Assembly: GCA_020630675.1 (NCBI GenBank)
Contig: JAHDIR010000011.1
Coordinates: 1 to 64,000 of the forward strand
Direction: 5' to 3'
DNA from: Bdellovibrionales bacterium
GTDB lineage: Bacteria > Bdellovibrionota > Bdellovibrionia > Bdellovibrionales > UBA1609
DNA: 64,000 nucleotides
Shown: positions 27,329 through 36,122 of the stretch, in pieces
Position numbering within the stretch: position 1 is the first letter of the stretch
How the letters are laid out: every line of letters begins with the position of its first letter
The notes under the pieces: generated by a model
Seen by the model: only the letters and a program-made list of their open reading frames with translations
Database searches by the model: none
Told to the model about the DNA's origin: nothing
Translations under genes and position numbers: made by a program

Positions 27329-28906
27329 TTATTTAGAAGAATTCGGAACTGTGCTTAAACATAAAGGAGCACCGCTTGAAGGGTTATCATCTAAGAGTGG
27401 AATTTCTCCATCGTGGGTTTGGTTGAACTTTTTAACTCCCACATTAAACATGGGTAAAGATATATTTTTTAATTCTAAAAAACTAAGTAAACTTTTTTGA
27501 TACATTTTCCAGCCGGCACGATTGGCATTTGAATCATAACCAAGATTTTTTCTTTGCTCAAAGCTTAAAGAGTTCATATCTTTATAAGCCCTTGTCATAT
27601 CTCCATAATAAAATATATGGGCATATAAGGCATAGCCGTAATCCCCGTCAAAAAAGAACTCACCGCTACTATTTTTTAACATTAAGTAAAAAGCCACTTC
27701 TTGCCTTTCTGCTAAAGTTCCTTCAAAGGGAGCTTCCCAACCCATAGCTTCTTTTTCAGACTGAGTGACGACTGAATACAATAAAGTCGAAAGTTTTTGC
27801 AAATGAACGTTTTCTCTAGCGACATTAAAGAGCCCTGGAGCCTTTGTGATAGCAAATAGCTCAGCACCTTCTGGATGAGCGTACGTATAGGCTCCTGACT
27901 CATTTGTTTGCAAAAAGAGGCTTCTAAGGGCCATTAGCTCACTCAACGTACCACCAAAACTGATACTTCCCCAGCCTAATTCATTAAATAATTCTTTATT
28001 AAGAGCCGTCTTTGCTCTCATAATATTAGAGTGAACTTTAGCCGATTCATCTGCTGCCGCAGAGCTTAAATACCTGTACAAACCGTCCACTCCCTTATAC
28101 ATCAGCTCCCCATTACCATTTCTTTCACTTAGAGACATTTGTAATAAACTGAACTCAGCCAATGTTCCATGAAAGCTTCCCGGTAAAGCTATGCCCTTGA
28201 CCTCATTGGCGGTTAAAGATTCAACAATTGCATCACGCACAAAAGTCATGGATAGCTCATAAGAATTAACATCCAGTTGCTCTTGTAAGTATTTGGCCAC
28301 CCTTTCGTAGGCCACAACTCCTTGTATCAAATATCGATCATTACCGTTATTTTTGTCGAGAACTAAAGCTCTAATGCCATTAACTTCATCTAAAGTTTTA
28401 TTAGAGGTTTTTCTAAGCTTTAACATCGAGTATTCTTTTGGAGTGAGGTAAGCATGCATTAAAGCACGAGCTTTCTCCAAGGAGCTTATGCTACTTTGCC
28501 TGGCAAACTCAACCACTCCACGAGGACCTGCAAACACAAAGCTTCTATCTGGATTTTTAGCTAACAATTTTTGTCTAATGGCCCTCAAGGTAGTACCTGA
28601 AGGACTTTTACCAACTTTTCTCTGGATATTTTTCCAAGCCAGAGCTCTCATTTGATCTTGGCTTAGAACTGAAGAAACCCGATCATATGTGACATCAATA
28701 TCATCGTTAAAATAATTTTGAGCGACCGTAATTTGCCCTTCTATCCCTGATGCTGAAGATCTCCATACATCAAACATACTTTTTATTTCAGAATCAGTTA
28801 TAGTACTACTCTGACTGGAACATTTTCCCGGCTTACACGCTAAGGCCTTAGGTGCTGAGCAAATTATCAACAAGGTTGTAAAAATAACAGTCCAGAACGG
28901 CATCAT
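27329..28906 (-). CDS. Secreted repeat protein (paralogue A)
   Basis: 525 residues, signal peptide MMPFWTVIFTTLLIICSAPKALA followed directly by CKPGKCSS. The mature protein is built of about six copies of a 60-70 residue helical unit with the pattern [Y/F]-x-G-x-x-G-x-x-x-[F/Y]-(helix)-A-x-x-x-[M/L]-x-x-L-(T/S)-x-x-E, for example FAGPRGVVEFARQ...MHAYLTPKEYSMLKL. No family recognised. ATG with AGGAG upstream. The next gene upstream (29027) is its paralogue: same signal peptide, same repeats, same length. Likely periplasmic or exported; function unknown. Confidence 0.78.
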   Translation of the reverse strand: MMPFWTVIFTTLLIICSAPKALACKPGKCSSQSSTITDSEIKSMFDVWRSSASGIEGQITVAQNYFNDDIDVTYDRVSSVLSQDQMRALAWKNIQRKVGKSPSGTTLRAIRQKLLAKNPDRSFVFAGPRGVVEFARQSSISSLEKARALMHAYLTPKEYSMLKLRKTSNKTLDEVNGIRALVLDKNNGNDRYLIQGVVAYERVAKYLQEQLDVNSYELSMTFVRDAIVESLTANEVKGIALPGSFHGTLAEFSLLQMSLSERNGNGELMYKGVDGLYRYLSSAAADESAKVHSNIMRAKTALNKELFNELGWGSISFGGTLSELMALRSLFLQTNESGAYTYAHPEGAELFAITKAPGLFNVARENVHLQKLSTLLYSVVTQSEKEAMGWEAPFEGTLAERQEVAFYLMLKNSSGEFFFDGDYGYALYAHIFYYGDMTRAYKDMNSLSFEQRKNLGYDSNANRAGWKMYQKSLLSFLELKNISLPMFNVGVKKFNQTHDGEIPLLDDNPSSGAPLCLSTVPNSSK

Positions 28907-29026
28907 ATTTGAGTTCTCCTAAAAGGGGAAAATGAAGCAAATTAAGTGCCAAACACCCCCTTCAAAGCTAAAACTCCATGCAGAGTTTAAGCAAAGAATA
29001 TTTTTATGAGAATATAGTTTATGAAG

Positions 29027-30592
29027 CTATTTACCAGCTGAATCAGGGACAACAGCCAAGCACATTAAGCTTGAGCCAGAAGACATTTCAGGCTCAAGAG
29101 GAGGCACTTTTTCACCGTCAGCAATATACATGCTATTAAATTGTTTAACTCTGCCGTTAAAAGCACTCACTGCAATGCCTTTACTTTCAAGGAACTCTAA
29201 TACTGTCTGAGAAGACTGCAAAGGCGTCTGCCAGCTGTTATTTGCCATAGTTGTAGTTGGGAAAGAGCCTTGAAGGTTAACTTTTTCTGCATTTGTTAAA
29301 GCCATTAAGTCACTTTCAGCTTTGATCATATCACCCTCATAAATGATATAGGAATATAGGGCATAACCCATATTTCCTCTAAAAAATAAGTTTTTATTTT
29401 CATCGGATAATAACAAAACACTTCGTATTTCTTCATAATCATCGACTGAGCTAAAAGAAACATCTGGCCAGCCAAAATCAGATTTTTCTTTGGGGGTCAA
29501 AGCACTCAACATTATGTTTTTAGCAGACAGCATATCACCACCAGTTGTTAAACTGGCAAACTCAACAAAACCTGAAAGCCCCCCATAAAAATAAGTAGAA
29601 TCAGGGTTTTGAGTGAGCAAATGATCTCTTTGTATATCTAGGTCTGAACTCAACCCTAGAGCAGAAAACTCTTTAGGAGATAAATAAAGCTCAAGAAAAA
29701 AAAGTGCCTCTCCAAATTTGTGCAAATTAAATTCTTCGGCAAACCATTGCACGACTTCAACACCATAAACGGAAGAAAGGCCATTACTTTCTCTAGCTAA
29801 GACTTTATCCCTAATTTCTATAACGTCCTTAGCGTTTATTCTTTTTGCTAAACGCTGGCCATTATAGGCTGCATTAAAGTCTTTCCAACCCAAAGCTTTC
29901 ATTTGGTTATCACCAAGAACTAAACCTACAACTCTAGAGGCCTCACGAAGGTTTCCTTCAAAATGCTCAACAGCAAAAACAAGTTGCTGCTCAACTCCTG
30001 TATGAGCACTCACCCACCCTTGCGAATTCACTATGATTGACTTTGCTTTATCTAATTCAGTCAAGGAACTAAACCTACTCTTAACCAACTTCATGGCCTT
30101 ATATTCATGTGGAGCCAGATATAAAGCCATCAACATGCGAGCCTTGTTTAGCTTCTCGTAACCAAAGTCTCTGGCAAACTGATGAACACCATTTTCACCG
30201 CCATAAATGTATCTACCCCTCACTTTTCTTAAAAGTGTTTCTCGAATGCTAATGAGATCGTCGGCAGACGGAACAAGCTGTTCGACAGAAAGAGAAGAGC
30301 CTTCTGTTATAGATCGTAGTTTTTCTAGAAAATTCTTCCACTTCAAAGAGGCCATTTTATTGTTATCAAGAACTTCAGAAACACTTTCATATGCTGCGAC
30401 AAGGTCGCCATTAAAGTGTTCGTTCGCGAACCTAATTTGCTGGTTAATTCCATTCAAAGAAATAGGGCTCCAATCCTGGATGAAGCCCCTCACTTGATCT
30501 GTTGTGTACACTTGATCAGCATCAGCATGAATGGCTGGAGCCGTAGAAATAATACACAAAATTGTAAAAATAACAGACCAGAATCTATTCAT
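29027..30592 (-). CDS. Secreted repeat protein (paralogue B)
   Basis: 521 residues from Met7 of the track ORF (30592), which has GGAGG eleven bases upstream and begins the signal peptide MNRFWSVIFTILCIISTAPAIHA; the track start is a GTG inside that ribosome site. Repeats are clearer here than in paralogue A: GINQQIRFANEHFNGDLVAA and GVEQQLVFAVEHFEGNLREA are two copies of one unit, each followed by (V/L)LxxNxMxxLxWKxF; YIYGGENGVHQFAR and YFYGGLSGFVEFAS are copies of the other. No family recognised. Tandem with A, 120 bases apart, probably a local duplication. Confidence 0.78.
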   Translation of the reverse strand: MNRFWSVIFTILCIISTAPAIHADADQVYTTDQVRGFIQDWSPISLNGINQQIRFANEHFNGDLVAAYESVSEVLDNNKMASLKWKNFLEKLRSITEGSSLSVEQLVPSADDLISIRETLLRKVRGRYIYGGENGVHQFARDFGYEKLNKARMLMALYLAPHEYKAMKLVKSRFSSLTELDKAKSIIVNSQGWVSAHTGVEQQLVFAVEHFEGNLREASRVVGLVLGDNQMKALGWKDFNAAYNGQRLAKRINAKDVIEIRDKVLARESNGLSSVYGVEVVQWFAEEFNLHKFGEALFFLELYLSPKEFSALGLSSDLDIQRDHLLTQNPDSTYFYGGLSGFVEFASLTTGGDMLSAKNIMLSALTPKEKSDFGWPDVSFSSVDDYEEIRSVLLLSDENKNLFFRGNMGYALYSYIIYEGDMIKAESDLMALTNAEKVNLQGSFPTTTMANNSWQTPLQSSQTVLEFLESKGIAVSAFNGRVKQFNSMYIADGEKVPPLEPEMSSGSSLMCLAVVPDSAGK

Positions 30593-30681
30593 CTTGAGCC
30601 AACCCTCCACAAAAAGCGTTCAAAAAACATTATGCAAGATTAGATCCAACATCTGCGCAGGTTGAGGTCAATTTTTAGGTT

Positions 30682-33237
30682 TTATTTTTGACCAGCAAGC
30701 GATTGGTTTTTCATATGTTTTTTAAGGAATTGCCCGGTAAAACTGGACTTATTTTTCATTAACATTTCAGGGGTTCCTGTAAAGACGACATCACCTCCAT
30801 CCACTCCACCATCGGGGCCCATATCGATAATGTGGTCACAATTTTTAATCACATCTAAGTGGTGCTCAATAACTATGACCGTATTTCCCTGATCAACCAA
30901 CTCTTGCAAAAGACTGGTTAGTTTGTTTACATCTTCAAAATGTAAACCCGTGGTGGGTTCATCTAAAATGTATAATGTTTTTCCAGTTTGCGTTTTTGAA
31001 AGCTCACGACTGAGTTTCACGCGTTGAGCCTCCCCTCCCGACAATGTGGTTGAGTTTTGACCTAGAGTCATATAACCCATCCCGACTCGGCGAAGAGTTT
31101 CAAGTTTTTTAAATATTTTTTTATGATGCTTAAAAAAATCACAAGCCTCATTTACGGTCATATTTAAAACCTCAGAGATATTTTTGTTTTTATAACGAAT
31201 GCTCAAGGCCTCGTTGCCAAAGCGCTTGCCTTGGCAGGTGTCACAAGGAACATACACATCAGACAAAAAATGCATTTCAATTTTTTTAACTCCAGCCCCT
31301 TGGCACTCTTCACAACGACCCCCTTTAACATTAAAGCTGAAATGCCCCGCCTTAAAACCTCTAATTTGTGCCTCAGGAAGCTCGGCAAATAACTGGCGAA
31401 CAGCAGGGAAAACTCCAACATATGTAGAAGGGGTTGATCGTGGTGTTCGGCCAATCGGCTTTTGGTTAATTTCTATGACTTTATCAATATTCTCAACTCC
31501 AACAACCTCTTCATGCTCGGCCACTAATCGATTGGTTTTATTAATTCGGTTCCATAGCTCGGGAAACAAAGTGCCAATAATCAATGTACTTTTACCACTA
31601 CCTGACACACCTGTAACACCAATTAACTGACCCAAAGGAATTTTTACCGAAGCCCGATTTAAATTATGGCCACTAGCCCCTTTTAAATCAATGCTCAAGC
31701 CGTTTCCTGATCGTCGACTTTTAGGGGTAGGAATACTCATTTTACCAGTGAGATAATCTGCCGTTAACCCTTTGCCCGATTTTAAAATAGAAGCAAAGTC
31801 ACCATCGGCCATGACTTCTCCCCCTTTTTTTCCTGCCCCAGGACCCAAATCTATAATATGATCGGCCGAGCGAATGGTATCTTCATCATGTTCCACCAAT
31901 ATAATTGTGTTACCTCTATCTTTAATTTCATTAATAACTCCTAAAAGCCTATGATGATCTCTTGGATGAAGGCCTATACTAGGCTCATCTAAAACATATA
32001 AAACTCCCACCAAAGATGAGCCCACCTGTGTGGCCAAACGAATGCGCTGGACTTCCCCTCCAGACAGAGTTCTTGTTTCACGGTCTAATGATAAATAAGA
32101 AGTTCCCACTTTTAACATATACTCTAAACGAGAGTTTATTTGCTCGATAATTTTTTCAGCAATAAGAGTTTGTTTTTTGGGGAGCTTCATTTTGTGGAAC
32201 TCTTCAAGGAGCTGACGAGCAGTCAGTCGAGAGAATTCACTAATATTTTTTTTATTTAAAAAAACACTCAAAGCTCTTGGGCTTAGTTTTTGACCATCAC
32301 AACTAGAACAAATTTGGTACTCGACATAATCGTCTCCTTCCCCTTCGTCAAACTCGTCTTCGTTGTCGGTTAGATAACCTAAACCATTACAGTCTTGGCA
32401 AGCCCCTTTTGGGCTATTAAAACTAAATATTCGTGGCTCAAGCTCTGGAAAGGTAAAGCCACACTCGGGGCAAGACCGATGAATCGAATAGAGCTTATTC
32501 GTTTTACGAGTGACGTTTTCAATTTCTATTAAGCCTTGGGATAAGTTCAAAGCTAAATTCACACTTTCTTGTAGCCGAGATTCAAACTTTTTATCAACCA
32601 CCAAACGATCGACTAATAAATCAATATCATGAAACTTATGTTTGGCTAATTTCTTGGCCTCAGACAACTGAACCCACTGCCCGTCCACCTTAGCCTGGGT
32701 GAAGCCATTTTTTTCCCATTTTTGAAACTCTCTGAGAAACTCCCCTTTTTTTCCTCTATAAACAGGAGCCAAAACACAAAATTTATCCCCCTTTTTTTGC
32801 GACATAATATCTTTTATAATATCGGCGGGGGTTTGACTTGAAACGGGCTGATTATGCTCAGGGCAATGAGGAACTCCCACCCTTGCAAACAGTAACCTTA
32901 AGTAGTCATAGATTTCTGTCACGGTGCCGACCGTCGAACGCGGATTTGTTGTTATGGTTTTTTGATCTATGGCAATGGAAGGAGACAACCCCACAACCGA
33001 TTCCACCTCAGGCTTTTTCAATTGCACCATATAGTTTCTAGCGTAAGAAGATAAACCTTCAAGGTATCTTCTTTGCCCCTCAGCATAAATAATATCAAAG
33101 GCCAAACTAGATTTACCACTACCACTCAGCCCCGTTATGACCGTTAGCTTATTTCTGGGAATTACAACAGAGATATTTTTCAGGTTGTGTTCTCGGGCTC
33201 CCTTAACTTCAATATTTCCGTTTAAGTTTTCAGTCAT
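30682..33237 (-). CDS. uvrA: Excinuclease ABC subunit A, lacking the insertion domain
   Basis: 851 residues against about 940 in most bacteria. Damage-recognition ATPase of nucleotide excision repair. Walker A motifs GLSGSGKSS and GVSGSGKST, signature LSGGEVQR and LSGGEAQR, Walker B VLDEPSIGLHPRD and ILDEPTTGLHFED. The UvrB-binding region precedes the first zinc module (CPEC...CQDC) and is full length. Between that module and CSSCDGQKLSP, where about 110 residues of insertion domain normally lie, only a short acidic linker (NEDEFDEGEGDD) remains; this explains the shorter length. The second zinc module CEEC...CDTC is intact. The start follows directly on the stop of the Fur-family gene, so the two are co-transcribed. 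Confidence 0.97.
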   Translation of the reverse strand: MTENLNGNIEVKGAREHNLKNISVVIPRNKLTVITGLSGSGKSSLAFDIIYAEGQRRYLEGLSSYARNYMVQLKKPEVESVVGLSPSIAIDQKTITTNPRSTVGTVTEIYDYLRLLFARVGVPHCPEHNQPVSSQTPADIIKDIMSQKKGDKFCVLAPVYRGKKGEFLREFQKWEKNGFTQAKVDGQWVQLSEAKKLAKHKFHDIDLLVDRLVVDKKFESRLQESVNLALNLSQGLIEIENVTRKTNKLYSIHRSCPECGFTFPELEPRIFSFNSPKGACQDCNGLGYLTDNEDEFDEGEGDDYVEYQICSSCDGQKLSPRALSVFLNKKNISEFSRLTARQLLEEFHKMKLPKKQTLIAEKIIEQINSRLEYMLKVGTSYLSLDRETRTLSGGEVQRIRLATQVGSSLVGVLYVLDEPSIGLHPRDHHRLLGVINEIKDRGNTIILVEHDEDTIRSADHIIDLGPGAGKKGGEVMADGDFASILKSGKGLTADYLTGKMSIPTPKSRRSGNGLSIDLKGASGHNLNRASVKIPLGQLIGVTGVSGSGKSTLIIGTLFPELWNRINKTNRLVAEHEEVVGVENIDKVIEINQKPIGRTPRSTPSTYVGVFPAVRQLFAELPEAQIRGFKAGHFSFNVKGGRCEECQGAGVKKIEMHFLSDVYVPCDTCQGKRFGNEALSIRYKNKNISEVLNMTVNEACDFFKHHKKIFKKLETLRRVGMGYMTLGQNSTTLSGGEAQRVKLSRELSKTQTGKTLYILDEPTTGLHFEDVNKLTSLLQELVDQGNTVIVIEHHLDVIKNCDHIIDMGPDGGVDGGDVVFTGTPEMLMKNKSSFTGQFLKKHMKNQSLAGQK

Positions 33238-33723
33238 TTATTCGCCTTTTTGATTGCAAAGATCACAAATTCCGTAAAGCTCTAAAACATGTCCTGTTAG
33301 ACTAAATTTAAATTTTTTAGCCACGGCCTCTTGTAGCTCTTCTATAGACTCATTTTCGAACTCAACAATCTTGCCACAACGAGTGCAATTTAAATGATCA
33401 TGATGTTGGTTTGGGGTCAGCTCATAACGGGCTGGAAACCCTCCCATTCTTACCTCAGTAACAAGAGAGTGCTCTGTCATATTTTTTAAAAAGCGGTAAA
33501 CAGTGGCAAAACCAATTTCAGGATACTTTTTACTGATTTTTTCAAATAACTCTTGAGCTGTTATATGGGCCCTTCCCTCTGACATGGCTTCAAGAATACT
33601 GACCCTCTGCTTTGTGACTTTTAAGCCCATTTGTCGAATCATGGCCTTGAAACTTTCAAGGTCAATGGGCTCCCTTTCAATCAAAACCTCTTTGTTTTGC
33701 TGGCCTTTAATTAGTCTTGTCAT
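33238..33723 (-). CDS. Fur-family metal-responsive transcriptional regulator
   Basis: 161 residues. Winged-helix DNA-binding part (KVTKQRVSILEAM, IGFATVYRFLKNM) followed by the metal-binding dimer domain with HHDHLNC, a first CTRC pair and a second CDLC pair for the structural zinc. The N-terminus has about 25 extra residues. It cannot be told apart from Zur or PerR by sequence alone: a Fur-like box lies upstream, but the next gene (folE2) is often zinc-regulated. GAGG precedes the ATG. uvrA follows with no gap. Confidence 0.92.
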   Translation of the reverse strand: MTRLIKGQQNKEVLIEREPIDLESFKAMIRQMGLKVTKQRVSILEAMSEGRAHITAQELFEKISKKYPEIGFATVYRFLKNMTEHSLVTEVRMGGFPARYELTPNQHHDHLNCTRCGKIVEFENESIEELQEAVAKKFKFSLTGHVLELYGICDLCNQKGE

Positions 33724-33804
33724 AAACTTCCCTCACTGCAATGAAAATAGGACGATTTCATCAATGGCCACAAGTATTAGACGAGAGCGAAGACAAGTCA
33801 ATGA

Positions 33805-33819
33805 AAATGATTCTCATTT
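33805..33819. promoter_or_regulatory. Fur-like box upstream of the regulator gene
   Basis: AAATGA-TTC-TCATTT is a perfect inverted repeat, 82 bases before the regulator's ATG. It matches the inner repeat of the Fur consensus (AATGATnATCATT type) and probably mediates autoregulation. Confidence 0.65.
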
Positions 33820-33874
33820 AAGTAAGGCCGCTTTCTTTAAAAGAATGAGAAAACAACGATTGGGAAAATGAAAT

Positions 33875-34831
33875 TTAAGCCTTGAAGCCACCCTCAAGCC
33901 CTTTTACTGCCACAGCCACAGCATTATGCGGATGAAGACTTTCTTGGTGCTCAACTGTGAGTTTAAAATCTAAAACCTCAGTGCTTTGATTTAAAGCTTG
34001 CTTTAGCTTTCTCGCAGCATCTTCACAGAACATAAGATTGGAGGCATTTAGTCGAGCAAACTCCTGCTCATCCGGCCGCTTAACAGCCGACTGAACTGGT
34101 GTTCCCAAAGCAGACTCAGCATCATCAATCAGCTTTTTAATAGCAACAGACAACTCGGTGCTTTCTTTAAGTTCAACCTGTAAATAGGCATAACTTCTTT
34201 GGGCATGAGGAGTGGCCACAATAGAGCTTTCTTTTGTCAGCCATTCGGCCACATCTTCTAGCGACAACTTGTCAGACTGATTTTGCCAATCTTTTAAAAA
34301 TTGTTCTTTTACCAGCTGACGAGACAATGCCGCAGAACAAGGGCATGTGCTGGAATAAGCTATATCTAGTTGACAAAAAATTTGAACCTGCCCCTTATTT
34401 TGAACTCCTTTTATAACAATTGGGTACTCTCTCCAGCCTTCTTGCTCACTTTTTAGAGCTTTTCTTTTCACTAAGTAATTAAATTTAAATTCGACAGAAG
34501 AAGACTCACTTAAGCCTTCTTGAGATTTTACAAACTGACTTAAAACATTTTTAACTAAAGATTCATCAAAAGTAGCTTCTTTAAGAGCTTCCCTGAGAAT
34601 GATATAGAGGCGAGACATATGAATGCCTTTGGCCTTATTATCATCGATACTTACATAGGCGTTTATATGAGAAGGAACCACCTGAGCCTGACCGGACCAG
34701 TGCAAATGAATGGGCATTTCTATATGGCCCATACCTACTCGAGATAGAGTTTCAAAAATTTGCGCCGAACTGTCAGTGGTTACGTCTGGAAGTGTTTTTG
34801 CCACGAGCTTATCCTTTTCAATCAACATCAT
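33875..34831 (-). CDS. folE2: GTP cyclohydrolase FolE2 (type IB)
   Basis: 318 residues. Converts GTP to 7,8-dihydroneopterin triphosphate at the start of folate synthesis, and works without zinc (family knowledge). Hallmarks: SSTCPCSAALS with the metal/catalytic Cys, GHIEMPIHLH near the N-terminus, ESLHPHNAVA near the C-terminus. Two ATGs in a row (34831 or 34828) follow AGGA; the second has better spacing. In many bacteria FolE2 is the Zur-induced back-up of FolE; the Fur-family gene beside it makes such control plausible, but no Zur-type box is visible upstream of folE2. Confidence 0.94.
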   Translation of the reverse strand: MMLIEKDKLVAKTLPDVTTDSSAQIFETLSRVGMGHIEMPIHLHWSGQAQVVPSHINAYVSIDDNKAKGIHMSRLYIILREALKEATFDESLVKNVLSQFVKSQEGLSESSSVEFKFNYLVKRKALKSEQEGWREYPIVIKGVQNKGQVQIFCQLDIAYSSTCPCSAALSRQLVKEQFLKDWQNQSDKLSLEDVAEWLTKESSIVATPHAQRSYAYLQVELKESTELSVAIKKLIDDAESALGTPVQSAVKRPDEQEFARLNASNLMFCEDAARKLKQALNQSTEVLDFKLTVEHQESLHPHNAVAVAVKGLEGGFKA

Positions 34832-35000
34832 TAGATCCTAGAGATAAATTTAGCTATCTATATCAACATTTGCAGTTCAAAGCCAACAAAAACTTATGCC
34901 TCTAAGCACCTGATATAACGCCTAATTAACAAAGCTTAAATAGCTAAAAACTATGGTTTTGCAAAAGGAAAAGATCATTTTAATATAAAGCCGAATAACA
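34832..35000. promoter_or_regulatory. Upstream region of folE2
   Basis: Together with the RNA candidate that follows it makes up a 600-base gap without a protein gene. Should contain the folE2 promoter; AT-rich, no clear operator seen. Confidence 0.3.
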
Positions 35001-35030
35001 AGAAAAAAGGCCCCACAACTGTGAGGCCTT
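35001..35030 (-). terminator. Orphan rho-independent terminator on the minus strand
   Basis: AAGGCC-(C.A)-CAC-AACT-GTG-GGCCTT pairing over 35007-35030 with six T following on the minus strand (35003-35008). On the plus strand no T-run follows. No minus-strand protein gene lies upstream. Confidence 0.75.
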
Positions 35031-35225
35031 CTGAAGGGCCCGCTTTAAAAGCACTAAAAAGAACAAGCCCAAAAAGTAAAAAAAGGAGTAAAACTTAGAA
35101 ATAGGCTCTAACACCTAACTCTTAACAACTTATCTTAGCATTAAAAGTGCCAAGCAATAGGCCTTTGTCATTTCGGCCACTTAGGTTTGATAAACCGCCC
35201 CAACACCACTTTTCTAAGGAAACGA
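35001..35225 (-). ncRNA. Candidate unannotated small RNA with its own terminator
   Basis: Minus strand. The 3' end is a terminator (own entry) that serves no annotated gene. Upstream, 35134-35218 folds into a closing helix CTTAG-AAAAGTG (35218-35207) with CACTTTT-[AATG bulge]-CTAAG (35149-35134), twelve base pairs, enclosing hairpins GGTTT-ATC-AAACC (35196-35184) and GGCC...GGCC (35178-35160). A possible promoter, TTGAAA-16-TAATTT, lies at about 35239-35266 on the same strand, giving an RNA of roughly 220 bases. It could also be read as a structured 5' leader of the plus-strand 35432 gene. No match to 6S, tmRNA, SRP or RNase P RNA that I can recognise. Confidence 0.4.
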
Positions 35226-35431
35226 ATAGAAGGAAAATTAAACACCTCTGTTATTTTTTCAAAAAATATAATTTTTGCTTCCCCATGACTAATTGTGCAA
35301 ACCCTTTAAGCATTCACTTATTCTAATCTTCACCTTAAGTTTTTTTATTTTGATGACCACTCACAACTTTGCTTTAATGTGAAAAAAGTAGAAAACTTAT
35401 TCTACTAAAATGATTGATCAAGGAGCCGCTT

Positions 35432-36121
35432 TTGAAAAAAATTATTATTCTTGTTATATTTACTTTACTCGGGTTGGCTTTCTTTTACTTGGATCTACAC
35501 ACCTACCTGAACTTTGAAACAATCAAACAAAAACAATCTCTGTTTCAAGATTACAAAAATGCCAACCCTTGGCTTGCCGCTGGTGGTTTTTTTATTATTT
35601 ACGTTATTGTAACAGCCGTATCATTACCAGGAGCTGCCATTCTGACTTTATTAGGAGGGGCTCTGTTTGGCCTTATGTACGGAACCCTATTAGTTTCTTT
35701 TGCCAGCACCCTCGGAGCGACTTGTGCTTTTCTGGCCTCGCGGTTTTTATTTAGAGATGCCATTGTTGCAAAGTTTGGAGATAAATTAAAAGTGATTAAC
35801 GAAGGGGTTGAAAAAGAAGGTGGTTTTTACTTGTTTACTCTCCGCCTTATTCCCGCCTTCCCCTTTTTTCTAATCAACCTAGTTATGGGCCTAACCCCAA
35901 TCAAAACTCTCACCTACTTTTTAGTGAGTCAACTCGGCATGCTTCCCGGAACCATTGTTTACGTTAACGCCGGTACACAACTGGCAAAACTTGATTCTTT
36001 AAAGGGAATTCTTTCACCACAACTTATCTTTTCTTTTGTTCTCTTAGGCTTGTTTCCGCTTATAGCTAAAAAAGCTTTAGGGTTTTTCCGAAAAAAAACG
36101 TCCACCTCTGCAGGAGCTTAA
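35432..36121 (+). CDS. TVP38/TMEM64 (DedA superfamily) membrane protein
   Basis: 229 residues from a TTG at 35432, which has AAGGAG six bases upstream; the track start (35414) would place the ribosome site inside the gene. Several membrane helices, with the conserved VTAVSLPGAAILTLLGGALFG and the amphipathic FTLRLIPAFPFFLINLVMGL loop. The family is proposed to move or scramble lipids. It is followed at once by a flavoprotein disulfide-reductase-like gene, a pairing (sometimes a fusion) seen widely in bacteria, so the two probably act together at the membrane. Confidence 0.9.
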   Translation: MKKIIILVIFTLLGLAFFYLDLHTYLNFETIKQKQSLFQDYKNANPWLAAGGFFIIYVIVTAVSLPGAAILTLLGGALFGLMYGTLLVSFASTLGATCAFLASRFLFRDAIVAKFGDKLKVINEGVEKEGGFYLFTLRLIPAFPFFLINLVMGLTPIKTLTYFLVSQLGMLPGTIVYVNAGTQLAKLDSLKGILSPQLIFSFVLLGLFPLIAKKALGFFRKKTSTSAGA

Positions 36122-36122
36122 A

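Noticed and set aside
31199-31630. 143-residue plus-strand ORF opposite uvrA
   Set aside because: Antisense shadow of a strongly conserved gene.
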